DNA from: Planctomycetota bacterium
GTDB taxonomy: Bacteria; Planctomycetota; MHYJ01; JACPTZ01
DNA length: 38,353 nucleotides
Assembly: GCA_016192525.1 (NCBI GenBank)
Contig: JACPTZ010000144.1
Location: 1-38,353, forward strand
Reading direction: 5' to 3'
Under the pieces are notes generated by a model. The model saw nothing but the letters and a program-made list of their open reading frames with translations, searched no databases and was not told the DNA's origin. The position numbers and the translations under genes were made by a program. Within the stretch, counting starts at the first letter, position 1, and every line of letters starts with the position of its first letter. Shown piece by piece: positions 1-8,247 of the stretch.

Positions 1-3000
1 CCGCCGCCGCCTCCGCCGCCTCCGCCGCCCCCCGACGAGCCGCCGCTGCTGCCGCCGCTCGAACTGCTGCTCGAACCACCGCTCGATGAACTGCTGCTGG
101 AGCTTCCGGTGGCCGTGGGGAGCGTCAATGACTGGATCCCACCGGCGACCGGTGCGCCGGACGGCGTGATCGTGGCGAGGGAAGAGGCCCCCGTGGCCAG
201 AATGTCGCTGTTCGCGCCCAGCGTCGCCTTGATCGTCTTCCCGACCGTCCCGGTCCCGTTGAGGTTGTAGAGGACGATCCACGCCTCGGTCGTGCCGGCC
301 GTGATGGTCTCGGCGATCCCGCTCACGACGAAGGTCCCGTCATCCGCGTTGTAGACGCCGGCCGAGCCGATCGAGGGCTCTCCCGTGTCCACCGCGCCGC
401 TGTTATTGAGGTCGTTGAACCACTGGACGTTCGTGAGGTTCGACACGTCGTTCGCCGTTCCGCTGGCCCGGAGCCGGATCCGACGGACGATGACGTCCTC
501 GAAGCTGGCCGTCAGGGCCATCTCGAGCATCTTGACCCCCGTGGCGTCGCGCGCCACGCTTCCCGCCGCCGGGTTGCCGGCGTCGGCCGTCAACTGGAGC
601 GAGCCCGGTCCGCCGGGGGTTCCGCTCGTGATGGTGTTGGAAGTGACCGGGGCGCCTGTCACGGCCACGGTCGAGGTCACGGCGCCGTTGAGGGGGACGC
701 CGGTCAGGAACGTATCTCCGGCCGCCGCCCCGAACCCGCTGAAATCGTAAATCAGAAGCCAGGTGACCGATCCCCCCGCCGGGACGTTTTGCGCGGCGAA
801 CACGAACGCGGCCTGACCGTCGTCCGCGCTGTAGGTCGTCGCCGTGCCGAGCTGGGTGTCTCCGTTCCCGACGAACCCGTTCCCGTCCAGATCGGTCCAG
901 AGCTCCACCGTGGCGATCGTCACGGCGTCGTTCCCCGTCCCGGAGGCGGTGAACGTGACCCCGGTGACGTCCACGCCGCCGCTCGATGAGGCGGCCAGAA
1001 CCAGCTGGTACACCGAGACGTTCGTCGCGTTGTCGGCCTGGGTGCTGGAGGCGGGACTCGAGGCCGGGGTGCTCATATAGAACGTGGGCGCTGTTCCGGT
1101 GGCGACGATCGTCTTCAGGCTGCCGGAGTACGGGGCCGGGCCGGCGGGCGTGATCGGACCCCCGTAGCTCTGCCCCACGGCCGTGACGTTGGCGTTCCCG
1201 GTGAGCGACGCGGCGAAGGTGTCTCCGACCACCGCGAGCTGGCTGAAGTTGTACCCGACCAGGAGGGTCAGGGTGGATCCGCCCGAGATGATCAGATTCA
1301 GGTTGATGAAGGAAGCCGTGCCGTTGTCCATCGCGTACCCGCCGGTGGCGAGCCAGGTGTCGGTGGTGTCGATGCTCCCGTTCTGGTTGACGTCGATGTA
1401 GAGGTTGCTCAGCACGGCGAACAGGTCGTTCCCGGTCCCGCTGGCCTGGACGCGGACGGAGTTGACCTTCACCGCCTCGGAGACCGCCGTTCCGGCCGTG
1501 AGCCGCAGCTGAAGCATCTCCACATTCTGCGCCAGGGCCAGCTCATTCGTGGCCGGGGGATTGCTCGGACCGAGCGTGATCGAGAGGCTCCCGACGGCCG
1601 GGAGGATGACGGCAGTGTCGGTGGTGGTGTCGCTGGTGGTATCGTCGTCCACGTAGGTGGAGAGAAGCACGTCGTCGACGAAGACCTCGAGGAGACCGTC
1701 CGGGGCCACCCCTCCGGCGAGGGCGGCGTTCGTGAGGGCGATGGCGTTGCGGAACACGCCGGTGTTGACCCCCGTCTCATTCAGGGTGATGACTTCGGTG
1801 TCGCCGGTGGTGGGGTCGGAAATCGTCGCCAGCACGATTTCGGGCGTGGTCGGGTCCAGGTTCTCGTCGTTGTCTGTGACCGTGACGTAGATCGTGCTGG
1901 TGTTGATGATGAAGCCCGGGTCGACTTCCGTCCCCGCCCCGGTGGAGAAGATGTTGGTGGAGGCGGTGGCGCTCATCGTGGCATTGGCCGTGAAGGTGTC
2001 CGCCGGCACCGGATCGGGATCGGTGTAGGTGACGGTGATGGTGTTTCCGCCGGCGGTGAAGAGGGTGCCGTTGTTGAGGAAGGGAGGTCCGTCGCCCGTG
2101 GTCGGCAGGCCGACGGGCATGTTGTTGAACACCCCGCTCGAAAACGTGGTCTCACCGAGGAGAAATGTCTCGCTGTCCGTGGACGTGGCGTCGGCGACCG
2201 TCACCGTCACGAAGTCCTGCGCCATGGGGTTCAGGTCCTGATCTCCATCATCCACTTCGACGAAGATGTTGTTCCCGCCCACGATATACGTTGTCACCGT
2301 GGCGCCCGCGGAGTCGGTGAATCGGGCGCTGGACGTGGTGGGCTGGTTGGTGACCGTGGCGGTAGTCTGCGAGACGTCGGCCCCGTCGTTGGGGTCGGTG
2401 TAGGTGGCCCGGACCATGTCGCCGCTGGCGAGGAGCTGGATGGCGCCGTCGCCCGGCACGGCAAAGGCCGTGCTGGAGTCGACCCCGGTCGCATTCCGGA
2501 AGACTCCGGTGCTCAAGCCGGTCTCGGTGAGCGTGATGGTCTCCATGTCGCCGCTGTTCGGGACGCAGTCCAGCACCACGGTCACCGTCTCGGCGAGCGC
2601 GAAGTTGGTGTTCTGATCGGCATCGGTCACGGTGATGAAGATATTGCCGGCGTTCATGGCGTAGTTGAGGACGGTGACGCTCGCGGAATCGGTGAAGGCG
2701 ATCGAACTGAGCGTGGGGGCCGGGGCCATGTTGGCCGTGTCGTTCGAGGTATCCGACGGCTCGTCCGGATCGATGTAGGTGGCGGTGATCGTGTCCCCGA
2801 AGTTGGTCTGGAGCACCCCGTCGGCGGCCGCCGCCCCTCCGGCATGGGCGATCGAGGCGCGGAAGACGCCCCCGTCGTCGAACACGGTGTCGCTGTTGAC
2901 GTCCACCTCGCTCAACGTCAGCACCTCGCTGTCGCCGCTGATGGCGCTGGTGATCGTGACCGTCACCGTTTCCGGCGTCCCGCTGATGATCAGGTTCTGG

Positions 3001-4580
3001 TCGGCGTCCGTCACCGTCACAAAGATGGTGTCCACGCTGAAGACGTATGAAGCGACGCCCGCTCCGGCGAGGTCCGTGAAGGCGGTCGTGCTGGCGGAGC
3101 CGACCCCCGTGATGGAGAAGTCGTCGATGTACCAGCCGGGTCCCAGGATGGGGAAGCCGCCGTCATTGTCGCTGGCGAAGTGGAAACGGAACTGGACGGT
3201 GGTTCCGGCCGCCAGGGGGAGCACGATGTTCGTAAACACCCCTCCGCCGAGGGCGAAGGTGGTTCCGCCGTAGGCGGTGGTGTTGTCCGTCAACGATGTC
3301 GCGGTCGTGTTGTACGCCGGGGTGAAGCCGGTGACGAAAGCGAAGGTGCCGTCGCCCGGTCCCATTTCGACGTGTCCGCCGTCTCCCAGATTTTCGGAAG
3401 ACATCCAGATCCAGACGGACATCTGCGGCGAGAGCGCCCCTCCGGGGATGACGATGGCCGGGCTCGTGAGGAATTCGTTCGACAGGGCGTTGGTGTAGTT
3501 TCCGCCGAGATTCGTCGCAAACAGATTGGTTCCCGCCCCCGAGGTGTGGTCGGTGTTCGGCCCGCTGGTGGGAGCGCCCCAGGACCAGGCCCGGGTCCAG
3601 GCCCAGCCGTTCGGGGCGTCGGTGCCCTCAAAGTCGGTCGTATAGGGCGTGGGAAGGGTGCCGTCGGTCGCGAAGTTGAAGGGCACTCCGTTGGCCATCG
3701 TGCTCCCGGCCGTGTTGACCGCCATCACACGCCAGTAATAGGTCGTGGTCGGCACCAGCGTCCCCGGGGCCGGTGTGAAGGTCGTGGCCCCGATGCCGGA
3801 CTGGTTGACGACGAAACTGCTGAAGTTGCTCGCCGTGGAAACCTGCAGGGTGTACGTGTTGACGGCCGCCGAGGCGGTCCACGTGAACGCCGTCCCGACC
3901 GCTACGTTCGAGGCCCCGTTGGACGGGCTGGTGAGGGTGAACGGGCCGGGAAGGGGTTCGCCGACGCGCATGTCATCCACAAACCAGCCCGGGAAGTTGT
4001 TCGCCGAACCGTCGCCGGAGTTGAAACGGAAGCGCACCTGGATCGGGCCCTGCGTCACATAGGGCGTGAGGTCCATGACGTGCATGTGCCAGGTTCCCTG
4101 CCCGGCGCAGTCTCCGAGCTCCACCGCGGCCCCGACGGACGCCACCTGACCGTTGTACAGGTTTCCCGCCGTATCGGAGGAGGCGGGAAAGCCGTCGTTC
4201 CCGATCTGCACGTACTTGCGGTCGTAGTCGGTATCGGGGGTCCACTCTTCGGTGACGTAGTTGCATCGGAAGGAGAGTTGTGGACTCGTCATCGCGGAGA
4301 TGTCGATGGAAGGGGAGGTCGCATCCCCGGTGACGGTCACACCGCTGTCGTAGGTGGCGCCGTCATTGAAGTTCAGACTGTTGGAGGGACTGAACGCGGG
4401 CCCTCCGCTCACCGAGGCGGGCGTGGCGTCCACGGACCACTGAATCGGGGCGGATTCCGCGCTCAGGGTCCAACCGGACGAGTCGTTGAACTGCGTCGAG
4501 TAAGTCTGCGCGTGAACGGAGGCAAAACCGGTCACGGAGAGCGCGATCGACAGCACCAGACGAAGCGTCGGCAACCGCAT
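1..4580 (-). CDS. Giant secreted repeat protein (FN3, jelly-roll and repeat modules), C-terminus outside window
   Basis: The frame is open from the ATG at 4580 to the window edge (1526 codons), so it is partial at its C-terminus. AGGAGG lies six bases before the ATG. Residues 1-24 are a Sec signal peptide ending SVHA. Next come a jelly-roll/MAM-like domain (about 40-205, ending WFVDDMRVG), a fibronectin-III-like domain (about 211-305, with TYYWRV), a second jelly-roll domain (about 308-493, ending WYIDDFSITG), four repeats of about 115-125 residues (about 495-1000, motif IFVTVTDADQN ... SGDSE ... TGVFRNA ... ATYTDPD), and three modules of about 160 residues (about 995-1485, motif ASGTGND ... 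DxNxNGxxDTxD). The last 40 visible residues are only Ser and Gly, ending in a poly-Gly run. Export to the cell surface or outside is likely. The Ser/Gly tract looks like a linker to a C-terminal anchor that cannot be seen. The specific function is unknown. Confidence 0.9.
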   Translation of the reverse strand, partial: MRLPTLRLVLSIALSVTGFASVHAQTYSTQFNDSSGWTLSAESAPIQWSVDATPASVSGGPAFSPSNSLNFNDGATYDSGVTVTGDATSPSIDISAMTSPQLSFRCNYVTEEWTPDTDYDRKYVQIGNDGFPASSDTAGNLYNGQVASVGAAVELGDCAGQGTWHMHVMDLTPYVTQGPIQVRFRFNSGDGSANNFPGWFVDDMRVGEPLPGPFTLTSPSNGASNVAVGTAFTWTASAAVNTYTLQVSTASNFSSFVVNQSGIGATTFTPAPGTLVPTTTYYWRVMAVNTAGSTMANGVPFNFATDGTLPTPYTTDFEGTDAPNGWAWTRAWSWGAPTSGPNTDHTSGAGTNLFATNLGGNYTNALSNEFLTSPAIVIPGGALSPQMSVWIWMSSENLGDGGHVEMGPGDGTFAFVTGFTPAYNTTATSLTDNTTAYGGTTFALGGGVFTNIVLPLAAGTTVQFRFHFASDNDGGFPILGPGWYIDDFSITGVGSASTTAFTDLAGAGVASYVFSVDTIFVTVTDADQNLIISGTPETVTVTITSAISGDSEVLTLSEVDVNSDTVFDDGGVFRASIAHAGGAAAADGVLQTNFGDTITATYIDPDEPSDTSNDTANMAPAPTLSSIAFTDSASVTVLNYAMNAGNIFITVTDADQNTNFALAETVTVVLDCVPNSGDMETITLTETGLSTGVFRNATGVDSSTAFAVPGDGAIQLLASGDMVRATYTDPNDGADVSQTTATVTNQPTTSSARFTDSAGATVTTYIVGGNNIFVEVDDGDQDLNPMAQDFVTVTVADATSTDSETFLLGETTFSSGVFNNMPVGLPTTGDGPPFLNNGTLFTAGGNTITVTYTDPDPVPADTFTANATMSATASTNIFSTGAGTEVDPGFIINTSTIYVTVTDNDENLDPTTPEIVLATISDPTTGDTEVITLNETGVNTGVFRNAIALTNAALAGGVAPDGLLEVFVDDVLLSTYVDDDTTSDTTTDTAVILPAVGSLSITLGPSNPPATNELALAQNVEMLQLRLTAGTAVSEAVKVNSVRVQASGTGNDLFAVLSNLYIDVNQNGSIDTTDTWLATGGYAMDNGTASFINLNLIISGGSTLTLLVGYNFSQLAVVGDTFAASLTGNANVTAVGQSYGGPITPAGPAPYSGSLKTIVATGTAPTFYMSTPASSPASSTQADNATNVSVYQLVLAASSSGGVDVTGVTFTASGTGNDAVTIATVELWTDLDGNGFVGNGDTQLGTATTYSADDGQAAFVFAAQNVPAGGSVTWLLIYDFSGFGAAAGDTFLTGVPLNGAVTSTVAVTGAPVTSNTITSGTPGGPGSLQLTADAGNPAAGSVARDATGVKMLEMALTASFEDVIVRRIRLRASGTANDVSNLTNVQWFNDLNNSGAVDTGEPSIGSAGVYNADDGTFVVSGIAETITAGTTEAWIVLYNLNGTGTVGKTIKATLGANSDILATGASSLATITPSGAPVAGGIQSLTLPTATGSSSSSSSSGGSSSSSSGGSSGGSSGGGGGGGGGG

Positions 4581-4778
4581 GGCGGTCCTCCTGAAAGCAA
4601 GGGACGTCAAGGCCGGATGACCCGCAAGGCGCGGTGGGACGCGGCAGACCGGTCCGAACAATGTCGGGCAGGCCGCCGGATGGATGGGATCGATGAAGCC
4701 GGACCAAGCATCCCACCCCGTCGGCGAGTCACACGGTGCAGAGAGGGGTCTCACTCCTCCCGCGAAGCGAGGCTCCTA

Positions 4779-4807
4779 ATGTTATCGTCCGACCCCGGAC
4801 GAGTCAA
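4779..4807 (-). promoter_or_regulatory. Sigma70-type promoter of the giant secreted protein gene
   Basis: Reading the minus strand, TTGACT (4807-4802) is followed after exactly 17 bases by TAACAT (4784-4779). It points at the ATG at 4580 and leaves a leader of about 190 bases. I recognised no riboswitch in that leader. Confidence 0.6.
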
Positions 4808-5110
4808 TAGTGACTTGCGGATACCACAGTGGCCAACCCCTTGGACACCAGTAGAGGGGACGGGCCAAGGTAGTCCTCTCCCTGCAAAAATTGGGCGAAC
4901 GAGCCCGGATTTCGCCCCGGCCGGGAATGCGTGAGCGCAGGGAGTTAGCGCCAGATCATCGTCGTAACTTACTTTCTATAAATTAGTTATGATGCGATAC
5001 CGCGAAGCGCCCGTTGGTGTGATGCTCAATGCGGTGGGGAGGGCCTCAGGTCGATGGGGACAGTCCACACAAGGTGACAAGCGATGTCCGAGGAAGGAAT
5101 CACAGGGAAC
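4808..5110. other. Intergenic stretch without a supported gene
   Basis: No credible coding frame was found here. Around 4965-4995 there is a conspicuously A/T-rich patch (CTTTCTATAAATTAGTTATG) in otherwise GC-rich DNA. It looks promoter-like, but no convincing gene follows on either strand. Confidence 0.4.
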
Positions 5111-5184
5111 GGGTGGCACGGGCCGCTTGCGGCCCGTGGTCGCGGGGTGCAGGCACGGGCGGACAAGCCGCCCGTGCCACCCGC
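5111..5184. repeat. Palindromic element C, directly after the selenoprotein gene stop
   Basis: This nested inverted repeat has outer arms GGGTGGCACGGGC and GCCCGTGCCACCC enclosing two hairpins: 5117-5126 with 5129-5138, and 5152-5162 with 5168-5178 (11 bp). On the minus strand it begins within two bases of the TAA stop of the upstream gene, so its RNA could act as a 3' end stabiliser or terminator. There is no T-run. GGTGGCACGGGC-type repeats are, to my recollection, common in planctomycete DNA. Only one copy is in this window. Confidence 0.7.
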
Positions 5185-5185
5185 A

Positions 5186-6784
5186 TTATCTGATTTCGAG
5201 AGTCGTCACCTGTCCGCTCGACCTGTCAATCACCCGAATGGCATGATTGTTCGTGTCAGCGACGAACACCCGGTCTCCGGCGACTGAGAGTCCGTTCGGC
5301 TCACCGAACGAGGCCGCCGATCCGATCCCGTTCTCCCGGCCCGGCCGGCCGCTCCCGCACCAGGAGGTCACGCTCCTCCGCGCGGGGTCGGCGATCTTGA
5401 TCTTCGAGTTGTAGGTGTCGGCCACGTAGAGGCGGTCGTCCCCCCAGGCAATCCCCAGGACGTGTTGCAGGCGGACCTGTTTCCCCGTCCCGTCCGCGTC
5501 TCCGAACTCGAACAGCCCCTCACCGACGATCGTCCGCACCCGGCCGTCCGCCTTGAGGTCGATCGCCCGGATCCCGCTCACCTCGCTGTCGGCCACGTAG
5601 AGCGTGCCGTTCGCGAGGGCGAGCCCGCTGGGCTGGGCGAAGGCGGCCTCGAGGCGCGTCCCGTCGGCGATGTTCTCACGCCCCGACCCGGCGAAGGGCT
5701 CCACCCGCCCCTTCGCGAGGTCGAGACGCCAGATCCGGTGGTCGCCCGCCATCGCGATGTAGCAGCGGTCCCCGTCGAGCGCGAGATCCCACGGCGAGTT
5801 GAGCGGCGTCTGCCGCGCCGGCCCTCCCTCCTTCTGCCACACTTGTTTCCCGGTTCCCGCGATCGTGGACACGGTTTTCTTCCTGAGATCGACGAGCCGG
5901 ACGGCGTGGTTCTCCGTGTCCGCCACGTAGAGCGAGTCCCCGCGCAGGGCCGTTCCCTCGGGCTGGTTGAACCGGGCCGAGGCGAAGTCGCCGTCCGCGA
6001 AGCCGGCCGCGCCGCTGCCGATCGTGTGCTGGATCTTCCCCTCCCAGTCGGTGACGAGGAGGCGGTTGTGGTTCGTGTCGCTGATGACGAGGATCTTCGG
6101 GTCGAGGGAGGCGGTGATCTTCCCCGGGTAGGAGAGGACCCCGTCGGGCGCCTTTTCCCGCACGAAGACGAGGTCGCGCCGGTCGATCTTCTTCCGCGCG
6201 TCGAACTTCTTGACGAGCATCCCGATCCCCTTGTCGAGGACGTCGAACTGTCCCTCGCCGGAGGTCTGGCCGACGACGTATCCCTCGGGATCGACGAGGA
6301 TGAGGGTGGGCCAGCCGCGGACGCCGTAGGACTTCCAGATGGCGAAGTCGGCGTCGTTCACCACGGGGTGGGTGAGGTTGTGTCGAAGGACGGCCTGGCG
6401 GATGGAGTCGGTCTGCTTCTCCGTCGTGAACTTGGCCGAATGGACGCCGATGACCACCAGCTCCTTCGGGTATTTCTCTTCCAGCCGGTGCAGGTCGGGG
6501 AAGAGGTGGTGGCAGTTGATTCAGCAGTAGGTCCAGAAGTCGAGGAGGACGATCTTCCCCCTGAGGCCGGCGAGGGTGACCGGCTGGTCGGTATTGAGCC
6601 AGGAGAGGCCCCCCTTGAGTTCGGGGGCGCGGATGCGTTCGGCGGGCATGGGATCATCCTCCGGGGAATCCTGGGCTTGGAGGGTGGGGCGGGCGTCATC
6701 GCCCGCCCCGGCGGCGAGGAGTAGGGTCGCCAGAATCAGGGTGGCTGTCAATCTCCGTGGCACGCGCGCGGTGAATCGGGGCAT
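5186..6784 (-). CDS. Secreted thioredoxin-like/NHL-repeat protein with in-frame TGA, probable selenoprotein (NHLRC2-like)
   Basis: From the ATG at 6784 (GGAG seven bases upstream) to the TAA at 5186-5188 the frame is continuous over 533 codons except for one TGA at 6523-6521, codon 88. Residues 1-27 form a signal peptide with an arginine-rich start and a hydrophobic core. Residues 60-200 are a thioredoxin-like fold reading LLDFWTYC-[TGA][10 protein letters not shown]. As I recall the NHLRC2/thioredoxin-like family, the motif here is WTYCCINC, so the TGA replaces the first Cys of the CxxC pair and gives UxxC. Both sides are conserved in the same frame, with [15 protein letters not shown] downstream. 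Residues about 230-525 are NHL repeats ([30 protein letters not shown]) forming a propeller. A hairpin suited to a bacterial SECIS follows the TGA. Extracytoplasmic thiol/selenol redox activity is inferred. The alternative is a nonsense mutation. A weak promoter is possible at 6857-6829 (TTTCCC, 17 bases, TATCAT). Confidence 0.85.
6476..6505 (-). promoter_or_regulatory. Candidate bacterial SECIS hairpin after the in-frame TGA
   Basis: On the minus strand, CTCTTCC (6505-6499) pairs perfectly with GGAAGAG (6482-6476). Above it CCG pairs with CGG, leaving a two-base CU bulge on the 3' side and an apical loop ACCUGCAC. If the top G-C pair opens, the loop starts with G. The loop begins 24-25 bases after the TGA, inside the 16-37 base range I recall for bacterial SECIS elements. 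Folding was judged by eye only. Confidence 0.5.
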
Positions 6785-7004
6785 GGTTCGCTCCGGATCG
6801 GGGGAAGGGCGATCGGGGACGAAGGGGTATGATAGCGGAGGACGCAGGAGAGGGAAAGGGGAATCGAGAGGCGGCCGGCGCGCACGCGTCGCTCGTAGTG
6901 CGCCCCCGCCAGGCAGATGGCGGGCAGGCGTGAGGGCGCGTTGTGCGGCACGATTCCCTGCGGCCCATCGGGACCATCCCGCATCCCGGGTGCTCTGATT
7001 GCGC

Positions 7005-7034
7005 TTGACGCCCGTCTCGCCATCCGCCTATGAT
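7005..7034 (+). promoter_or_regulatory. Sigma70-type promoter upstream of the HMA-fold gene
   Basis: TTGACG (7005-7010) and TATGAT (7029-7034) are 18 bases apart. The start codon follows about 50 bases later, after the strong ribosome site AAGGAGG (7072-7078). The intergenic region 6785-7085 also serves the divergent selenoprotein gene. Confidence 0.6.
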
Positions 7035-7085
7035 GCGGCCAACCCCAGGCATTCCGCCGGGGCCTGAACCCAAGGAGGTGTCGCC

Positions 7086-7667
7086 ATGATCCATGGACGT
7101 GCCTGGACCGGCGCGCTCGCGGCCCTCGCCCTCTGGGCGGGTGGCCTCGCGTCCGTCGTCCGGGCCGAAGATGAGGCGGTGAAGGTCTGTCTCGCGTTCA
7201 CGATCCCCGACGGGAAGTCCGAGGCGGTCCAGGCGGCCGTCGAGAAGATCCCGGGCGTGACGGACGTCTCCGTCGAGAAGTCGACGGTCTGCTTCACCGT
7301 GGAGGAGGAGCAGAAGGTGACGCTGTCGCAGGTCGAGAAGGCGGTCGAGGGCGCCGCGGGGAAGGAGTCCAGGCTGGACCGGTCCACGACGACGCTCGGC
7401 GGGACCGTCGAGATCGACTGCGCCGGGCTGAACAAGGAGGCCACCGACGCCGCCGTGAAGGCGATCGGCGAGACTTCCGGGGTGGAGAAGGTCGAGAAGA
7501 CCTCGACCGGGCATCTGATGGTGAAGTGCGCCTCGCCGAAGGGGGCCTCGCTGGCCGACATCGAGAAGGCGGTCATGTCGGCGACGAAGTCGTCGGAGGG
7601 ATGGACCGTCAAGGACCTCACCTGGACCGGCCCGAAGAAGTCCGGGAAGAAAGGCGGGCATGGCTGA
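7086..7667 (+). CDS. Exported protein with two heavy-metal-associated (HMA)-fold domains lacking the CxxC site
   Basis: This is a 193-residue protein with a Sec signal peptide (about residues 1-27, ending VVRAED). Two tandem modules follow the beta-alpha-beta-beta-alpha-beta pattern of HMA domains. Residues about 31-90 contain IPGVTDVSVEKSTVCFTV and VEKAVEGA; residues about 104-170 contain TSGVEKVEK, HLMVKCA and IEKAVMSA. The usual metal-binding MxCxxC loop is absent in both: only single Cys residues (VCLAF, STVCF, IDCAG, VKCAS) remain. Metal binding would therefore have to be unconventional, or the fold serves as a protein-interaction module. The C-terminal tail GKKGGHG is basic and Gly-rich. 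The gene is divergent from the thioredoxin/NHL selenoprotein gene, which hints at a shared envelope redox or metal role; that is inference. Confidence 0.8.
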   Translation: MIHGRAWTGALAALALWAGGLASVVRAEDEAVKVCLAFTIPDGKSEAVQAAVEKIPGVTDVSVEKSTVCFTVEEEQKVTLSQVEKAVEGAAGKESRLDRSTTTLGGTVEIDCAGLNKEATDAAVKAIGETSGVEKVEKTSTGHLMVKCASPKGASLADIEKAVMSATKSSEGWTVKDLTWTGPKKSGKKGGHG

Positions 7668-7759
7668 GGGGGCGGGGGCTGAGGCGGCGGCGGCTGAGGT
7701 GGTGGAAAGTAAGCCGCCGCCCGCGACCGGTGGTCGCGGAGTACGAGAAGCGTGATCCG

Positions 7760-7795
7760 CGCCCCGGAGGTCCTCCTTCGGGGCGTGTTGTTTTC
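7760..7795 (+). terminator. Rho-independent-type terminator
   Basis: CGCCCCG (7760-7766) pairs with CGGGGCG (7779-7785), and an inner GAGG/CTCC extends the stem with a small TT bulge. TGTTGTTTTC follows. It lies about 90 bases after the stop of the HMA-fold gene. Confidence 0.6.
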
Positions 7796-7846
7796 GGGAG
7801 GGGTGGGGAGCATCTTCCGGGACAAACTCCTTCCGCAGCCCCGGAC

Positions 7847-8012
7847 GTGCGAGGTTGCCGCATTGTCATCCTGAGCCCAGCCGGCCGCCTTTTGGCCGGC
7901 TGGGCGAAGGATCACCAGCGTCGGAGTCTGCAAACCGCACACGTTGGTGATCTTCGCCTCGGCCTGCGGCCGAGGCTCAGGATGACAGGGGGAGGGGACG
8001 GTAACCTCGTAC
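7847..8012. repeat. Palindromic element A, copy 1 (cloverleaf-type)
   Basis: Core arms TGTCATCCTGAGC (from 7864) and GCTCAGGATGACA (to 7987) are perfect inverted repeats. Between them lie hairpin 1 (CCCAGCCGGCC/GGCCGGCTGGG), an apical stem (GCGAAGGATCACCA with TGGTGATCTTCGC, one mismatch) and hairpin 2 (CTCGGCC/GGCCGAG), so the whole can fold as a cloverleaf. Outer flanks add a further inverted repeat (GTGCGAGGTTGCC / GGTAACCTCGTAC). It is related to the copies at 10644-10776 and 19534-19710. The rest of 7668-8213 shows no gene. Confidence 0.85.
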
Positions 8013-8213
8013 CCCCGGACTTGCGGCCTTGTCTCTGAACACATTTCGACCAGATCAGACCGAGACACGGATGTGTTTGTCGCGTAACATCCCGTCCTGA
8101 GGGTGGTCTCGTGATCCGCCGGCCGTTCTGCCGCATCTCCGCGGCGGGTCATCGGCACCTGTCTCGGCGTCGCCCGCGCCCTCGCGATGCGGCATCCTCC
8201 CCGACCGATTCTT

Positions 8214-8241
8214 TGACCTCCTCCGGCGAGCGGTGTACGCT
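8214..8241 (+). promoter_or_regulatory. Promoter of the dehydrogenase operon, consistent with a leaderless transcript
   Basis: TTGACC (8214-8219), a 16-base spacer and TACGCT (8236-8241) stand only six bases before the ATG at 8248, and there is no Shine-Dalgarno sequence. Transcription would begin at or next to the A of the start codon. A nearby GTG at 8233 lies inside this promoter and was not used as the start. Confidence 0.5.
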
Positions 8242-8247
8242 CTGGCC

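Noticed and set aside
4581-4770. Possible riboswitch in the 190-base leader of the giant secreted protein gene
   Set aside because: No core motif of a known riboswitch class could be recognised by eye.
3180-4934. Long plus-strand open frame (584 codons) and many smaller plus-strand frames in 385-4100
   Set aside because: They are shadows of the giant minus-strand gene, which is open through the left edge. Their composition is Arg/Gly/Val-rich without recognisable domains, while the minus frame gives a signal peptide and clear repeats.
4989-5287. Small plus-strand frames after the A/T-rich patch
   Set aside because: They run through element C and into the 3' end of the NHL gene, with no ribosome site or recognisable protein.
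5186-6457. Treating the NHL part as a separate gene starting at GTG 6457
   Set aside because: That start lies in the middle of the thioredoxin fold ([12 protein letters not shown]) and has no ribosome site. The conserved frame continues upstream through the TGA without any shift.
6521-6523. TGA explained by an alternative genetic code
   Set aside because: TGA terminates clpC, mlaE, valS, the HMA-fold gene and others at expected protein ends, and TGG encodes Trp in the same protein.
5462-6724. Plus-strand open frame of 420 codons opposite the NHL gene
   Set aside because: It is an antisense shadow, rich in Arg/Glu/Val, with no domain; the NHL repeats are on the minus strand.
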